From Humulus lupulus (taxonomy: Eukaryota > Streptophyta > Magnoliopsida > Rosales > Cannabaceae), in contig NC_084801.1 in assembly GCF_963169125.1 (NCBI RefSeq), positions 115,099,061 through 115,163,060 on the forward strand: a stretch of 64,000 nucleotides of DNA, given 5' to 3'. Position numbers and translations under genes: made by a program. Positions within the stretch are counted from its first letter, which is position 1; the number at the start of each line of letters is the position of its first letter. Below, piece after piece: positions 1 to 11,716 of this stretch. Below the pieces are notes generated by a model, which ran no database searches, had not been told where the DNA came from, and saw only the letters and a program-made list of their open reading frames with translations.

Positions 1-1210
1 ACTTTATCTCTTATTCAAAATTATCATCTCCATTTAAAGCTTTTACCTCTAGTCTATCAGATGTTGTGATTCCTAGGAACATCAACAAAGCACTTGGTGC
101 TCCTCAATGGGAGATAGTTGTTCTTGAAGAGATGAAAGCACTTGAATAGAATGGAACTTGGAAATTAGTGGAGTTACCACCAGATAAGAAGGTAATAGGG
201 TGAAAATGGGTGTTTACAATCAAATATAATTCAAATGGATTTATTGAGAGATACAAAGCTCAGTTAGTTTCCAATGATTTTACTCAGACTTATGGGATTT
301 ACTACACTGAAACATTTGCTCCAGTGGCTAAACTCAATACTATCAAAGTATTGCTCACGCTAGCAGTCAACTTGGATTGGGAGTTGCATCAACTTGATGT
401 GAAAAATGCATTCTTGAATGGTGATCTGGAAGAAGATGTGTACGTGAGTCAGCTTCCACGTTTCGAATATTCTCCCAATACAACTAAAGCCTACAAGCTA
501 AACAAATCACTCTATGGTCTAAAACAATCTCCTCAAGCATGGTTCAATCGCTTTCTAAAAGTAGTCAAGGGGTTTAGATACATGCAAGGTCAGACTGACC
601 ATACTCTCTTCATCAAACACTCGAGAGATGGGAAAATGTCAGTACTGATTGTGTATGTTGATGACCTAATTATCACTGGGGACCATACTGAAGAGATGAG
701 TATGATCAAAGAAATTTTGGCAAAAGAGTTCGAAGTCAAGGATCTCGGTGTACTCAAGTATTTTCTGGGAATGGAATTTTCTAGAAGCAAAAAAGGAATT
801 TGGTGTCCCAAATAAAATACACTCTTGATCTCTTAAAAGAGACAGGAATGCTTGGTAGCAAGCTCAACAAGACTCCAATCGAGTTCAAAGACAAGAGAAA
901 AATGTTTGAAGGAAGTCCAGTCGACAAAGGGAGGTACCGGCAACTAGTTGGGAAGGTTATCTACCTCTCACATAGTAGACCTGAAATTGCCTTTGTGGTA
1001 AGTCTGGTCAGTCAATATATGCATGATCCATGTCAAGGACATCTCAATGCAGTATATAGAATTTTGAGGTATCTCAAGTTAACTTTGGGAAAAGGTCTTT
1101 TCTTCAAAAAAACAACTGAGAGGAAGGTTGAAGTGTTCACAGATACAGACTGGGCTGGGTCAAATGATGACATAAAGTCTACATCTGGGTATTGTACCAT
1201 TGTATGGGGT
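1..1210 (+). pseudogene. Copia A: reverse transcriptase-RNase H fragment of a Ty1/copia polyprotein
   Basis: C-terminal half of a copia pol, reading from the window edge. Seen: LDVKNAFLNGDL, the YGLKQSPQAWF block and the catalytic YVDDLIITG loop (about 650-680), then the RNase H opening FTDTDWAGS and STSGYCT near 1140-1200. In-frame stops lie at 147-149 (TAG) and 201-203 (TGA), and a frameshift near 795-815 moves the frame from the RT part (210-815) to the connection/RNase H part (800-1210). The RNase H is cut at 1210 where an LTR (B) begins, so the second half of the domain is missing and is not found elsewhere in the window. In an intact copia the integrase would lie upstream, outside the window. 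Non-functional relic; family assignment is firm, lineage not determined. Confidence 0.9.
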
Positions 1211-2028
1211 TGTAGGAAATGCATATTACATTATCTTTGTTTATTTTCATGCAATTTATAAAAAAAAACATACAAATTCCTAGAACATGCTCCTATGAAA
1301 TTGATACAAAACAGAGTAAAGTATAGAAACTTACATATACGCAGCGAAACTAGAACAACTCCTTTCTTCAATCTCTCTAACCCTTGATTCCTTATGTAGC
1401 AGAGTGTTATAAAAAGATTGAACTAGATCAACAACACAGTCTTCCTCACCAAGTCTTTGATCAACCTAGAACTAGTGTGGGCTGATTCGCAACACATGAG
1501 ATAGAGATCTACAAGAGAAGAAGAGAGTGAGTGGCCAAGAAAGGATTAGACTGTCTAGATTTTCACTTACCCAATGAATAAACTGAGACTTGCTTCTTGA
1601 AAACCCTAGATATCATGTTCCTTATATAGGCAACTTAATGGGTTTTATTTAAATGTAAATTTAAATTAATTAAAAATAATAAACAAAAAGTAAAATTCTT
1701 GGGTTCCCACAAATGGACTTGGGCCCAATCTCCTTGTTTTTAATTTAAATCCCAATTGGGCCTAAATTCAAAGAATTTTTATTTATTTATCTTTTAATTA
1801 ATTAATTAATTCCTTATTCAAATTAACTAATTTTAATTTGAAACTTGATTTAGTATTATTTATTTATATTGACACAAATTGATCAATATTAATAAATTTT
1901 CCCAAAGATTCTCTTTTATTCTCTAAACCTCATACCTCTGTAAAATTTTCCAAAATTGACCTAGTCAACTTTAAAAATCCAAATTGATAATTTTAAATCA
2001 ATTAATTGAGACATTCTAGATGATTTAT
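1211..2028 (-). repeat. Copia B: LTR, first part, interrupted by chromovirus C
   Basis: The stretch begins TGTAGGAAATG inside copia A's RNase H and runs parallel to the LTR of copia D (2110-3958). Shared blocks include TTTATTTTCATG near the start, a 'TATACGCAGCG' block, 'ACTAGTGTGGGC', 'CACATGAGATAGA' and 'AATTAATTGAGAC' near the end. It is therefore an LTR of the same copia group, in minus orientation. It stops at 2028 where the chromovirus LTR begins, and 61 bp more are found at 31193-31253 on the far side of C. The rest of this LTR and its internal region are gone. A TATA-like box is visible on the minus strand at 1620-1628. Confidence 0.8.
1620..1628 (-). promoter_or_regulatory. TATA-like box in copia LTR B
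   Basis: The minus strand reads TATATAAGG, at a place matching the TATA box of the related LTR in copia D. Likely the old LTR promoter; activity unknown. Confidence 0.45.
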
Positions 2029-2109
2029 TGTAATATCTCAAATTCCCTAATGTGGCTTAATGCTTGAATTAGGGGGCCAGGAGGGCCATAATTGATTTAA
2101 TATGCAATT
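2029..2109 (+). repeat. Element C 5' LTR, left fragment
   Basis: These 81 bases match the first 81 bases of the intact 3' LTR (28743-28823), including TGTAATATCTCAAATTCC and the GGGGGCCAGGAGGGCC block. The LTR then breaks off where copia D starts. The following 1085 bases of the LTR (equivalent to 28824-29908) are missing. Confidence 0.88.
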
Positions 2110-3958
2110 TGTTAGAAAACTTATACAAGATCTTTATTTATTTTCATGTATATATAATATTAAACAAATTAATACGAGATAGCCTAAAACATGTTTCTAA
2201 AATTGAATTCAAAGAAAAACAAAGAATAGAATACTTACAGTATACGCAGCGGAATGAAAGAGTCATTCCTTCAGTTTCTCTAACTCTTGTATCCTCTCTG
2301 TCGCAGAGTATTATCAAGAAACTGAACCGATCTTCTATTTTCTTCACAGCCTTCCAATGTATCCTTAGATTCACCTAGACTAGTGTGGGCAATTCTCAAC
2401 ACATGAGATAGATACAGAGAAGAAGAGAAAATAACAAAGTGGCTTAGAAAATGACTTGTGTTTAAAGAGAATCTAAACTATCAGAAAACCAGTGATTAAA
2501 CTTGTCATCTTTTTTACTTCTCTCTAAGCACTCCTTTTATAGACTCGATTAGGCCATTTAATTTAATTAAAAAATCAATAAAATAATATCTATTTTAAAG
2601 CCCTAGCTCAAAATTATCATGGGCTTTAGGCCCATGAAATTTCCCATTTGATTATAAGCCCATTGGACTTAAAATCAAGGTTTGTATTATTTTCTATTGA
2701 TTTAATTAATTAAATAATTATTTAAATCCTTTATCAAATTAATTATTTATAATTTGAACCTTGATTTAAACTTATTTATTAATTTATATACCAATTTATC
2801 TTAATTAATAAATCTGCCATAATTTCTCTTTTCTTTTCAAAAATACATAACTCTGTGAAACTATCCGAAATTGACCTGGTCAACTTGGATAATTCTAATT
2901 GAAAATTAAATCAATTAATTGAGACTATCTAGATGATTTTATCCAAGGTAAAATGGGGACCATGGGCCTATGAAATCAAGCTCCAATAAGTTATCATAAA
3001 TCTAACAAATAAATCTACTAACATATTAATTCCTCGTGACTCCACTATAGACTCGGAATTGCACTCTTGAATTCATAGAATGCTCTATAACAAATATAGA
3101 TACGCTATTAATTATCCATTGTTACAACCATAATTGTCACTCAATCCTCTATAGATAGTCTACAATGAGATATGACTAAAATACCGTTTTACCTCTCATT
3201 GTATTTTATCCTTAAAACACTTAGTTCATTGTAAATGATATTTCAGTAAACTAATTTAATTACTGAAATGAGATCTCTATCATTTAACACCTTGATCCAA
3301 ACTTAAAGGAAACCATTGTTTCACTTCTTCATCAGAAGCTATAGATGTTCATATCTATGATTAACACTCCCACTCAATTATACTACCGAGTTCCCAAGAT
3401 GTAAGTATGGGCTAGTCCGTAGGGTAAGCTGGTAACGAATAAGTCAAAGAACTCAAATAATACAATCAGTTAGAATACTAACCACTCAGAATTGAGATTG
3501 AATTGACCTATGGTCAACTATATGATATGACTAGAATAGATAATAACGGTATGTTTACTTATCTTATCAACTGTCAATATCGGTCCTGTCAGATGTAACA
3601 AATACATCTGATCTTATCTACTATGCTAATGTTCTGGAAAGAACATAACACTGTAATGTGTAAGTAGATCATATCGTAGATTGGCGAGTCAGTGTAAATC
3701 CGGTGCACTGACTAATCATAGGACTAACTTATTTTGAACATATAATCATGTTTATATTCCACAGTGATTACGTCACTATAAATAAGATTAGCTATATGCT
3801 CGGGATTTAATAGAAGTTTATATTAAACAAATAATCATGAAAATAAAACATGTGAGCAAAGTGATTGACCAAGTCAAAACATGATTTCTATTCTTTTATT
3901 GATAATAAAATGAGATTACAAAGAATCTGGGTTTTAATTAGGGCATAAAACCCCAACA
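2110..3958 (-). repeat. Element D 3' LTR (copia, 1849 bp)
   Basis: Plus-strand ends are TGTTAGAAAA and AACCCCAACA, with inverted TGTTG/CAACA-like termini. It is AT-rich and similar to LTR B. The minus strand carries TATAAAAGGAG at 2531-2541. The LTR abuts a polypurine tract at 3959-3970. Confidence 0.82.
2531..2541 (-). promoter_or_regulatory. TATA box of element D LTR
   Basis: The minus strand reads TATAAAAGGAG, a good plant TATA box, inside the D LTR. Transcription would run leftwards. The matching 5' LTR is lost, so this copy could only drive read-out transcription. Confidence 0.5.
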
Positions 3959-3970
3959 AACTCCCACTTG
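3959..3970 (-). other. Element D polypurine tract
   Basis: The minus strand reads AAGTGGGAGTT directly before the LTR start TGTTGGGG. This is the position and purine composition of a plus-strand priming site. Confidence 0.65.
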
Positions 3971-3989
3971 CACTAATTGAAAATAATGC

Positions 3990-5458
3990 CTTAATTCTAC
4001 TAATCCCATTTCCTTGATATGCTTATCAAATGTAGCTTCTGGTAGTGTCTTTGTAAACGGATCCGCAAGAGTGTCTTCAGTTGCAATCTTCATAACCTTC
4101 ACATCTCCCCTGGCCACATATTCTCGAATAATGTGATACTTCCTTTCTATATGCTTACTCCTCTTGTGACTTCAAGGTTCTTTCGAGTTGGCTATCGCTC
4201 CTGTATTGTCACAAAACAACACAAGCGGTTTATCCATTTCTGGAATAGCACCAAGATCCAAATAGAACTTCTTTAGCCAGACTATTTCCTTAGTTGCTTC
4301 TGAGATTGCAGACTGCTTTACCCTTCTCCAAATCACAGCTTCACCCCCAAGAGTAAACACCATTCCAGAAGTAGACTTCCTGTCATCGACATCAGTCTGA
4401 AAATTCGAATCGGTGTAGCCTACAGGGTTCAGAACATCACCCTTGTAGACTAACATATAATCCCTAGTCCGTCTCAAATACTTCAGGATATGCTTAACTG
4501 CTATCCAATGTTCCGGTCCTGGGTTTAACTAATACCTGCTCACTACTCCCACTGCATAGCAGATGTCTGGTCTAGTATACAACATGGCATACATCAGACT
4601 TCCAACTGCAGATGTGTAAGGAACTTTTCTCATTGCATCTTCTTCTTTAGGAGTCTGGGGAGACTGCTTCTTTGAAAGATGAATTCCATGGCGGGACAGT
4701 AGATGCCCTTTCTTGGAATTTGTCATTGAGAAACGTTCAAGCACTTTATCTATGTAAGCTACTTGAGATAGAGCTAAGAGTCTATTCTTTCTATCCCTGA
4801 TTATCTGGATACCTAGAACATAACTCACTTCACCCAAATCCTTCATCTGGAATTGGGTGCTTAGCTAATTCTTCACATTTGATAATTTCTTAACATTGTT
4901 TCCAATGAGTAAGATATCATCTACATAAAGAACCAGGAATACCACTATTTGATTTGCCTTCAGTTGGTAAACACAGGGCTCATCAATACTTTGTTCAAAT
5001 CCATAGGTCTTGATTATTTCATCAAACCTAAGATTCCAGGAACGAGAAGCTTGCTTAAGTCCATAGATGGACCTATTCATCTTGCAAACTTTTCCTTCTT
5101 GTCCAAATACTTTAAATCCTTTTGGCTGATCCATATAAATGACTTCGTCAAGCTTTCCATTAAGAAAAGCTGTCTTGACGTCCATTTTCCAGATCTCATA
5201 GTCGAGAGCGGCTGCTATGGATAGGAGGATGCAAATGGATTTGAGCATGGCTACCAGACTAAAAGTTTCCTCATAGTCCATGCCTTCTCTTTGGGTATAA
5301 CCCTTTGCCACTAATCGAGCTTTATAAGTCTCGATATTTCCATCAACACCTCGTTTCTTCTTGTAGATCCACTTGCACCCAATGGCCCTAAAGTCACTTG
5401 GTGCTTCCACAAGATCCCAGACAGAATTTGAGTACATGGATTCCATTTCCTGTTTCAT
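3990..5458 (-). pseudogene. Element D: copia reverse transcriptase-RNase H
   Basis: Reading leftwards, the RT has KARLVAKGYTQREG, MDVKTAFLNGKL, SIYGLKQASRSW and the catalytic LYVDDILLIGN (near 4920). RNase H follows with GYTDSNFQTD, a KSTSGMVFTLGG block and FCDNTGAIA, and its C-terminal tail can be followed to about 3990 with a stop at 4172-4174. Additional breaks lie between 4865 and 4846 and between 4529 and 4477. The C-terminal part of pol in copia elements primes and copies the RNA and removes the template; here it is inactive by mutation. The N-terminal edge at 5458 is taken from the first methionine of the open segment; the true polyprotein continues upstream into integrase. Confidence 0.85.
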
Positions 5459-5688
5459 GGCTTCGAGCCATAGTTCCTTTTAGGGCTAGCCATTGCCTAT
5501 TTTAAAGATAATGGATCATCATCACTAGTGTCACCAACAACCATATTGGTTTCACCATCCAAACCATAGTGAACTGGGTTCCTAGAAACCCTCCCACTAC
5601 GACGAGGCTCCGTGACTGTTTGCTCAGGAACAGTGGTACTTTCTTCATTTAAATCGACTAGCATCGGTTGGACATGAAGAGTGGGAAT

Positions 5689-6660
5689 TCAATCATTAAC
5701 TCGCATTGATGATGATGGAACATTGGTTGGAGTCAATTCTTTAACCATCTCCTCTAAAACTACTTTGCTGCGAGGTTTAAAGTTCTGGACATAGTCATTT
5801 TCCAGAAAAGTAGCATTTGTAAAAGTAAACACTTTCTTTTCTGAATGACTATAGAAAAGTCCACCCCGAGTACCTTTAGGATAGCCAACAAACATGCAAA
5901 ATTCAGTGCGCTGTTTTAGCTTTCCCCCTTTTTCCTCAGGACGTGAGCGGGACACCCCCAGATTCTATAATGGCGTAAACTAGGTTCACGACCATTCCAG
6001 TGTTCTAAAGGTGTTTTGGGGATTGATTTAAACGGAACAACATTGAGAATGTCGTTCACGGTTTCAATTGCATGTCCCCAGAACGAAGTTGGTAGGGTTG
6101 AGTAACTAAGCATGCATCTAACCATTTCCAATAAAGTTATGTTTCAGTGTTCCGCTACACCATTTTGTTGCGGAGTACCTAGGGCAGTAAGTTGTGATAA
6201 AATCCCAAGTTTAGTTAAATGATCTTGGAACTGCATATCCAAATATTCTCCACCCCTATCAGATCGCAAGATCTTTAAGGTTTTACCTAATTGGTTCTGA
6301 GCCATTGCTAGGAATTCCTGAAACTTTGAAAATGTTTCTGATTTCCTATGCATTAGGTAAAGACATGGGTATCTAGAGTAATCGTCAATGAAAGTGACGA
6401 AATACTCAAAACCACCCCTGGCTTGTACATTCAAAGGTCCACAAACATCTTAATGCATAAGACCAAGTGGTTCTTTGGCCCTATCACCCTTTGCAGAGAA
6501 TGGAAGCTTGGTCAGTTTGCCTTCTAGACAAGATTCCCAAATAGGTAATTCACCTAAGGTGAGTTCCCTCAAAGGTCCATCCTTTGTAAGTCTTTGAATC
6601 CTATCATATCCAATGTGACCTAGTCTCAAGTGCCATAAATACGTAAAATTATCGTTATCG
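5689..6660 (-). pseudogene. Element D: copia integrase
   Basis: Broken integrase in several frames. Core motifs seen: FVTFIDDYSRY (first catalytic Asp, near 6390), ILRSDRGGEY (second Asp, near 6260) and GTPQQNGVAEH (catalytic Glu, near 6150). Downstream come the SFWGHAIETVNDILN region and the PLEHWNGREPSLRHYRIWGC block (about 5916-6131), then the C-terminal GTRGGLFYSHSEKKVF stretch. A stop follows the Glu block near 6143, and frame changes occur near 5940 and 6450. The GAG-pre-integrase zinc region lies upstream (6440-6660). Confidence 0.82.
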
Positions 6661-7257
6661 GTCTTTTGATGTTTATTGGTTCAGGTTTAGCTACTTTGAA
6701 TAAATCATTGTTAAGAGCGAGGGGTTCGTTAGGTCACAGAATATAAAGCCCGTTTTCCAAAACATGCAATAAACAATTGTGATCCATTGAAGGAAATAGA
6801 TATATTAGAACTTGTGAAAGTCATAACAAATTGTTCTAATTGCAACATGGAAACTGAAATTAAATTTCTACTAAAATCCGAAATAAAAAATATATCATTT
6901 AAAATTAAAAATTTATTTCTGAACTTCAGACGAGCTCTTCCTCTTGCTTGGACCGCAATGAACGCTCTCTTCCCAACTCTAAGCTTTAAGCTGCCTTCGT
7001 CCACTTCCTCCCATGATTCAAGAAGTTGTAAAGAGTTGCAAACAGGGTTGGTAGATCCAGAATCAATAATCCAAACAGATTTTTCATTCTCTAAAACACA
7101 TGTTTCTGAGATAAATGAACTATAATCATTACCTTTGTTTTTCGCTGCTAGATACTTAGGGCAATCTCGTTTCCAATGCCCCTTCTCTTTGCAGTGAAAG
7201 CACTTATCTTTAACTTTCTTATTTTTCTTGTTCTTCCCCTAAGGCGTCTGTGCATAT
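6661..7257 (-). pseudogene. Element D: protease region and gag zinc knuckle (truncated)
   Basis: Reading leftwards from the truncation: basic residues, then a CCHC knuckle (CFHCKEKGHWKRDC, near 7160-7210), then the aspartic protease active site WIIDSGST (about 7050-7080) and a protease body ending near 6729. In copia the knuckle binds the genomic RNA and the protease cuts the polyprotein. Everything N-terminal of the knuckle is lost at 7257. Confidence in the family is high; the exact protease end is uncertain. Confidence 0.78.
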
Positions 7258-8521
7258 GGTCGCGGCCCTCCCCTCCCTTTTGTGCTAGGATGGGTTTTTA
7301 AGAGTTTTAAGCGCGGATTTTCATTTCTTAAGGCTCTGGATCGAATCTACTAATCGTTTTAGTAGGATTCAATGTCCCGGGAATGGGGTTTTAGTCTATG
7401 AAACTTTTATTCCTCATTTTATTGATGGGATTTCACAATTGGTTATGATTAGGTGACTGCTCAGGGACTTAAGGACCGATCGTTCTCAAGGGTCGTTCTT
7501 ATATTATTTCACGCTCGAACCAGAGGTAAGAAAACTGCACCCAATATGTGACATGCATGGTTATTGATGAGGCATGTTGAGTGCTCTATTTATGGACATT
7601 GATTGCATTGTAAATGCCTAGAAGCTTTGCTTATTTGTGAATGGCACTGACTTATTAGTCAGAAATGACATTGGTGTTAGTACTGGTCGTGAAGTCTTGA
7701 CTTATCAGTCATGATCGGCAGTAGTACTGAGCACTGGTCGTATGGTATTGGCTTATGAGTCAAGAGTGACATTAATGTGTTTAAAGTAGGTCGAAATGAT
7801 TAGATATAATCAACATGAGCATTAAATGCTTGACCGACCTATTGGTCGAAGAAAACTAAAGCGCTGGAATAGTCTAAAGGCTAGTTACTTAGAGCCAAAG
7901 CCAAAAGGCTCAGGTGAATGAAACATCACATGGCTTAGGGCGCAGAGCCCCAGAGAGTGACTCATTAGTCACCTATCCAGAGAGAGACTCATTAGTCATC
8001 TACCCATAATGACTTATTAGTCATTATCTTATTAGGGATGCAAGCCCCAAAATCAATTATTTTAATATATATATATACATGTAGTAATAAGTTTTCTTGC
8101 TGAGCCTTGGCTCACGGGTGCTATGTGGTGCTGGTAAATGGAAAGAAAAGCTCACCCAGCCTTGAGCAGAGAGCATAGGTGGCGATGTGTACATATGCGG
8201 CCGCTTGACCACCACGACCAAGGTGTTTCTCAGAGGAACTAGGGGTTAACCCTATTTTTTTCGCTTAGGTCAGCGAGTTGTAACTTTTATACTGTAATGA
8301 ACATTTTGGATTGAAAATAACTTTGTAAACACTCTTATTGGCCCATGTACAGTTCAATGTTTTAAATAAAATATATCCATTCCTTTTGACTGAGATTTTC
8401 ACCCTGGCCTATTAATAACTCCTAGATGCATGTTTATAACATAATGACTCGTTTACCGAGTTAAGCACTATTTAAAGTAAAGTACACACAATAACGGTCT
8501 TGGAGTAACCAGGGAATTACA
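7258..8521 (+). repeat. Element C 5' LTR, right fragment
   Basis: Aligns with 29909-31192 of the 3' LTR, from GGTCGCGGCC to the terminal ATTACA. It contains the conserved blocks AGAAAACTGCACCCA (near 7533) and CTTGGCTCACGGGTGCT (near 8106), and a cluster of TGACT/AGTCA half-palindromes at 7648-8023. A PBS follows immediately. Confidence 0.87.
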
Positions 8522-8524
8522 AGT

Positions 8525-8536
8525 TGGTATCAGAGC
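8525..8536 (+). other. Element C primer binding site (initiator tRNA-Met type)
   Basis: TGGTATCAGAGC lies three bases after the 5' LTR end. It is the classical plant retrotransposon PBS, complementary to the 3' end of initiator tRNA-Met. Confidence 0.9.
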
Positions 8537-8964
8537 GTGCCAAGGTTTAGGGTTCCAGTAGACTGGCTGGGCATGTACACTCGCCACTAAAGACAAGCTT
8601 GACTCATGGTTTGGTAACTATTTATGTGTTTATATGTTTAACTACTTAAATAGAATATAAATGTTTTACCTGCATGGATATGAAACATTAATAAGGTTGG
8701 GCCTTGACTGCTGCATGATGAGTAAGAACATGCTTATTAACACTGATATTGCAAGAACATGCTTATTAGCATTGTTAATTGTTAATTGTTAACTGTTAAG
8801 TGCTAAATGTTAAATGTTATGATCATGAATAAACTTGCATATTGATATGATTGTGGAACATGGATGAATATCTGCTTGATCTTGGACCGTGAGGCAACAA
8901 GAGGTTTAGTTATCACTACCTAATTGGCCATATTGACTATTGCAGCAAGGTATAAGTTGATAGT

Positions 8965-10115
8965 ATGCTTCCAAGACATGTAGACTTATCAGCTGGCTAG
9001 GAAGATCAGGGCCAGAATGACAAATAGGGTCAGGAAAATGACCAGAGTCAGATCCCTCAGCCAGCTCCTAATAACTGGTAGCAGCTGTTTGCTGATTTGC
9101 AAGCCAGAGTTATAGGAAGGAAGAAGAAATCCGCCTCCTAAGAAAGCAACAGGTTCCTACATGGAACATTCTACAAAAGGCACCACCTGTAGCGATGCCA
9201 ACAGTTGCGCAGTTGCCGGAAGCTGAAAGTAAATGGGAACCTCTTTATGAAAGGTTCAGGAAACAACACCCTCCAATTTTTTAGGGGAGTGCAGATCCAG
9301 CTAAGGCAGAGCAGTGGATAAGCATGGTTACCGCCATCCTTGACTTTATGAGGGTGTTTGCTCATGAGAGGGTGGCTTGTGCCACATACATGTTTCGAGA
9401 GGATGCCCGAATTTGATGGGAAGTGATATCCCATACCAGAAATGTAAATGCCCTGAGTTGGGAAGAGTTTCAGACTCTATTCAATGATATGTATTATAAT
9501 GATGCCATCAAGGCTACAAAAGCTGAAGAGTTCAACAGATTACTTCAGAGGAGTCTGTCCGTGACTGAGTATGCTTTAAAGTTTGAAAAACTGGCAAAGT
9601 TTGCAATGAAGCTGGTGCCCATTGATGGGACCAGGAGGGAGAGGTTTCTCTAGGGGCTACAACCTACAATAGCCCATGATGTTCGTATTACCACTGTGTC
9701 TGGAGTTACTACTTACACACATGTTGTTGAGAAGGCGCTCATAGCTAAGAGTGCATAGAACAAGATCTGGCGTGACAGTGCAGCCAAGGGAGACACTAGG
9801 AGGGTGGGACCTCCAATTATAAGTTCAGGTAGGGGCTGAGGCCCTAGTGATCAGAAGAGGAAGGCTCCTGATACCTTCCCAGCTCCAGGTTCTGACAGGA
9901 AACCACGTGGTATTTCAATGGGCCACCAGGGTGGCAGTGAGGCCTAGAGGACTTATCCAGAGTGCCCTAGGTGCAAGAGGTGACGTATAGGGGAGTGTAG
10001 GGCAAAAGCCTACTTCTTATGTGGAGTAGTGGGACATTTCAAGAAAGATTGCTCGAAAGCAAGAAAGGCGGATAGCTCGGCCCCAGCTCGAGTGTTCATA
10101 TTGACTCAAGCAGAA
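8965..10115 (+). pseudogene. Element C: gag
   Basis: Starts ATG at 8965, matching in position the gag start of element F (46540). The gag domain is recognisable from KWEPLYERFRKQ through AEQWISMVTAILDFMRV to the LLQRSLSVTEYALKFEKLAKFA block (to about 9650), then a basic linker and a decayed zinc knuckle (CGVVGHFKKDC near 10022-10053, whose first cysteine is replaced). In-frame stops are numerous, for example in the IWW position near 9414, at 9651 and near 9758. Most look like C-to-T or G-to-A changes. Encoded the capsid/nucleocapsid of C; dead. Confidence 0.82.
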
Positions 10116-10758
10116 GCTGAGGCTTCACCCTCAGTAGTTACAGGTCAGCTTTTTAGTGCTGGAACCCCTTATACTATTTTGATTGATTCTGGTGCTACGC
10201 ATTCTTTTGTTGCTAGTAGAATTATTGATAGACTGTGTAGACCATGTGGGGTTTGGAACCTTATTACCCACTGGGGAGTTAGTAGTATCCAGAAGATGGA
10301 TCAGATCACTACCAGTGACAATAGAGGGCAGAGAGTTATCAGTTGATTTGATAGAGTTGGTTATGATTTACTTTGAAATGATTCTGGGTATGGATTGGTT
10401 AGTAAAGTATGGGGAAACCATAGATTGCAGAAGGAAGATGGTAACCTTTGAGCCTGAAGGTGAGGATCCTTTTGTGTTTTTTGGTACTGTGCATGGACCT
10501 CGTATACCTATGATATCTATTATGAGGGCTAGAGAGTTATTGCAAGTGGGTTGCATAGGATTCTTAGCCAGTGTGGTTGATACCACTCAAGTCATGCTAG
10601 TGGGACCAGAGAAGACCAGATTAGTGTGTGAGTTTTTGGATGTGTTTCTAGAAGATTTACCAGGGTTGCCACCACACAGAGAGTTTGAGTTTGTGATTGA
10701 ACTAGCACTAAGGATGAAGCCAGTGTCTAGAGAACCTTACAGAATGGCCCCAGCATAA
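10116..10758 (+). pseudogene. Element C: aspartic protease and RT N-terminal linker
   Basis: Protease active site LIDSGATHSFVA at about 10180-10215, followed after a frameshift near 10245 by the VILGMDW-type block (here MILGMDWLVKYG) and TIDCRRKMVTFEPEG. The linker into RT includes FLASVVDTT and VCEFLDVF, ending [12 protein letters not shown] before a TAA at 10756. The protease would free Gag and Pol products. Element F lacks exactly this region up to TIDCRRKM. Confidence 0.82.
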
Positions 10759-11716
10759 TTAAAAGAACTAAAGGTACAACTGCAGAGCTGTTGGACTTAG
10801 GTTTTATCAGACCTAGTTTCTCACCGTGGGGTGTACCAGTTCTGATTGTAAAGAAGAAAGATGGTTCTCCGAGGATGTCCATTGATTACAAGAACTGAAT
10901 ACGTTAACAATTAAGAACAAGTATCCTCTGGAAAGGATAGATGATATGTTTGATCAGTTGCAAGGTAAAAAGGTATTCTCAAAGATAGACCTTAGATCTA
11001 GTTATCATCAGCTGAGGGTCAAGGAGGGAGATATACCGAAGACTGCTTTTTGCACCAGATATGGGCATTATGAGTTCTTAGTTATGTCCTTTGGATTGAC
11101 TAATGCCCCAGCTGCTTTTATGGATTTGATGAACAAAGTGTTCAAGGATTATTTGGACCAGTTTGTGATCATCTTCATCGATGATATTCTGGTTTATTCT
11201 CAATCAGAGTCAGAACATGAGCAGTATCTGAGGTTAGTTCTATAAAGATTGAGGGAACACAAATTATTTGCAAAATTCAAGAAGTGTGAATTATGGTTAT
11301 CTTAGGTAACTTTCCTTTGTCACATTGTCAGTAAGGAGGGGATTAAAGTGGATCCAGCCAAGATTGAGGCGGTTAGAGATTGACCAAGGCCAAAGAATGC
11401 TTCAGAGGTTAGAAGTTTTCTTGGATTGGCAGGTTATTATAGAGGTTTCGTGGAAGGTTTCTCCAAGATTGCCACTTCATTGACCGAGCTGACATGCAAG
11501 AATCAGAAGTTTGTGCTGTCAAACAGGTGTGAGAACGACTTCCATGAACTAAAACAGAGATTGATTACAACTCCAGTTCTAAGTCTTCGAACAGATCATG
11601 AGAAGTTTGTGATATACTGTGATGCCTCACATCAGGGTTTGGGTTGTGTTTTGATGCAGTCAGGGAAGGTGATTGCTTATGCTTCACGTCAGTTGAAAGA
11701 GTATGAATAGAGATAT
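10759..11716 (+). pseudogene. Element C: reverse transcriptase and start of RNase H
   Basis: RT motifs in order: [15 protein letters not shown] entry (shifted by a small deletion near 10790), [32 protein letters not shown], catalytic FIDDILVYS (about 11176-11200), [19 protein letters not shown] and the RNase H opening VIYCDASHQGLGCVL. Stops lie after LRLVL (11243-11245), near 11305 and near 11382. The RNase H is split at 11716 by solo LTR H and continues at 14216. Chromovirus RTs normally have FIDD where most have YVDD, so this is not a defect. Confidence 0.87.

Larger units (their letters stand above)
2110..7257 (-). mobile_element. Element D: 5'-truncated Ty1/copia retrotransposon
   Basis: Reads on the minus strand from 7257 down to 2110: end of gag with a zinc knuckle, protease, integrase, RT, RNase H, polypurine tract and a 1849-bp 3' LTR (TGTTAG...CCCCAACA on the plus strand). 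The 5' LTR and most of gag are missing. At 7257/7258 the sequence changes abruptly from copia gag to the middle of chromovirus C's LTR. The 3' LTR edge at 2110 looks like a genuine insertion end. Loss of D's 5' part together with 1085 bp of C's LTR implies one later deletion. Confidence 0.85.
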
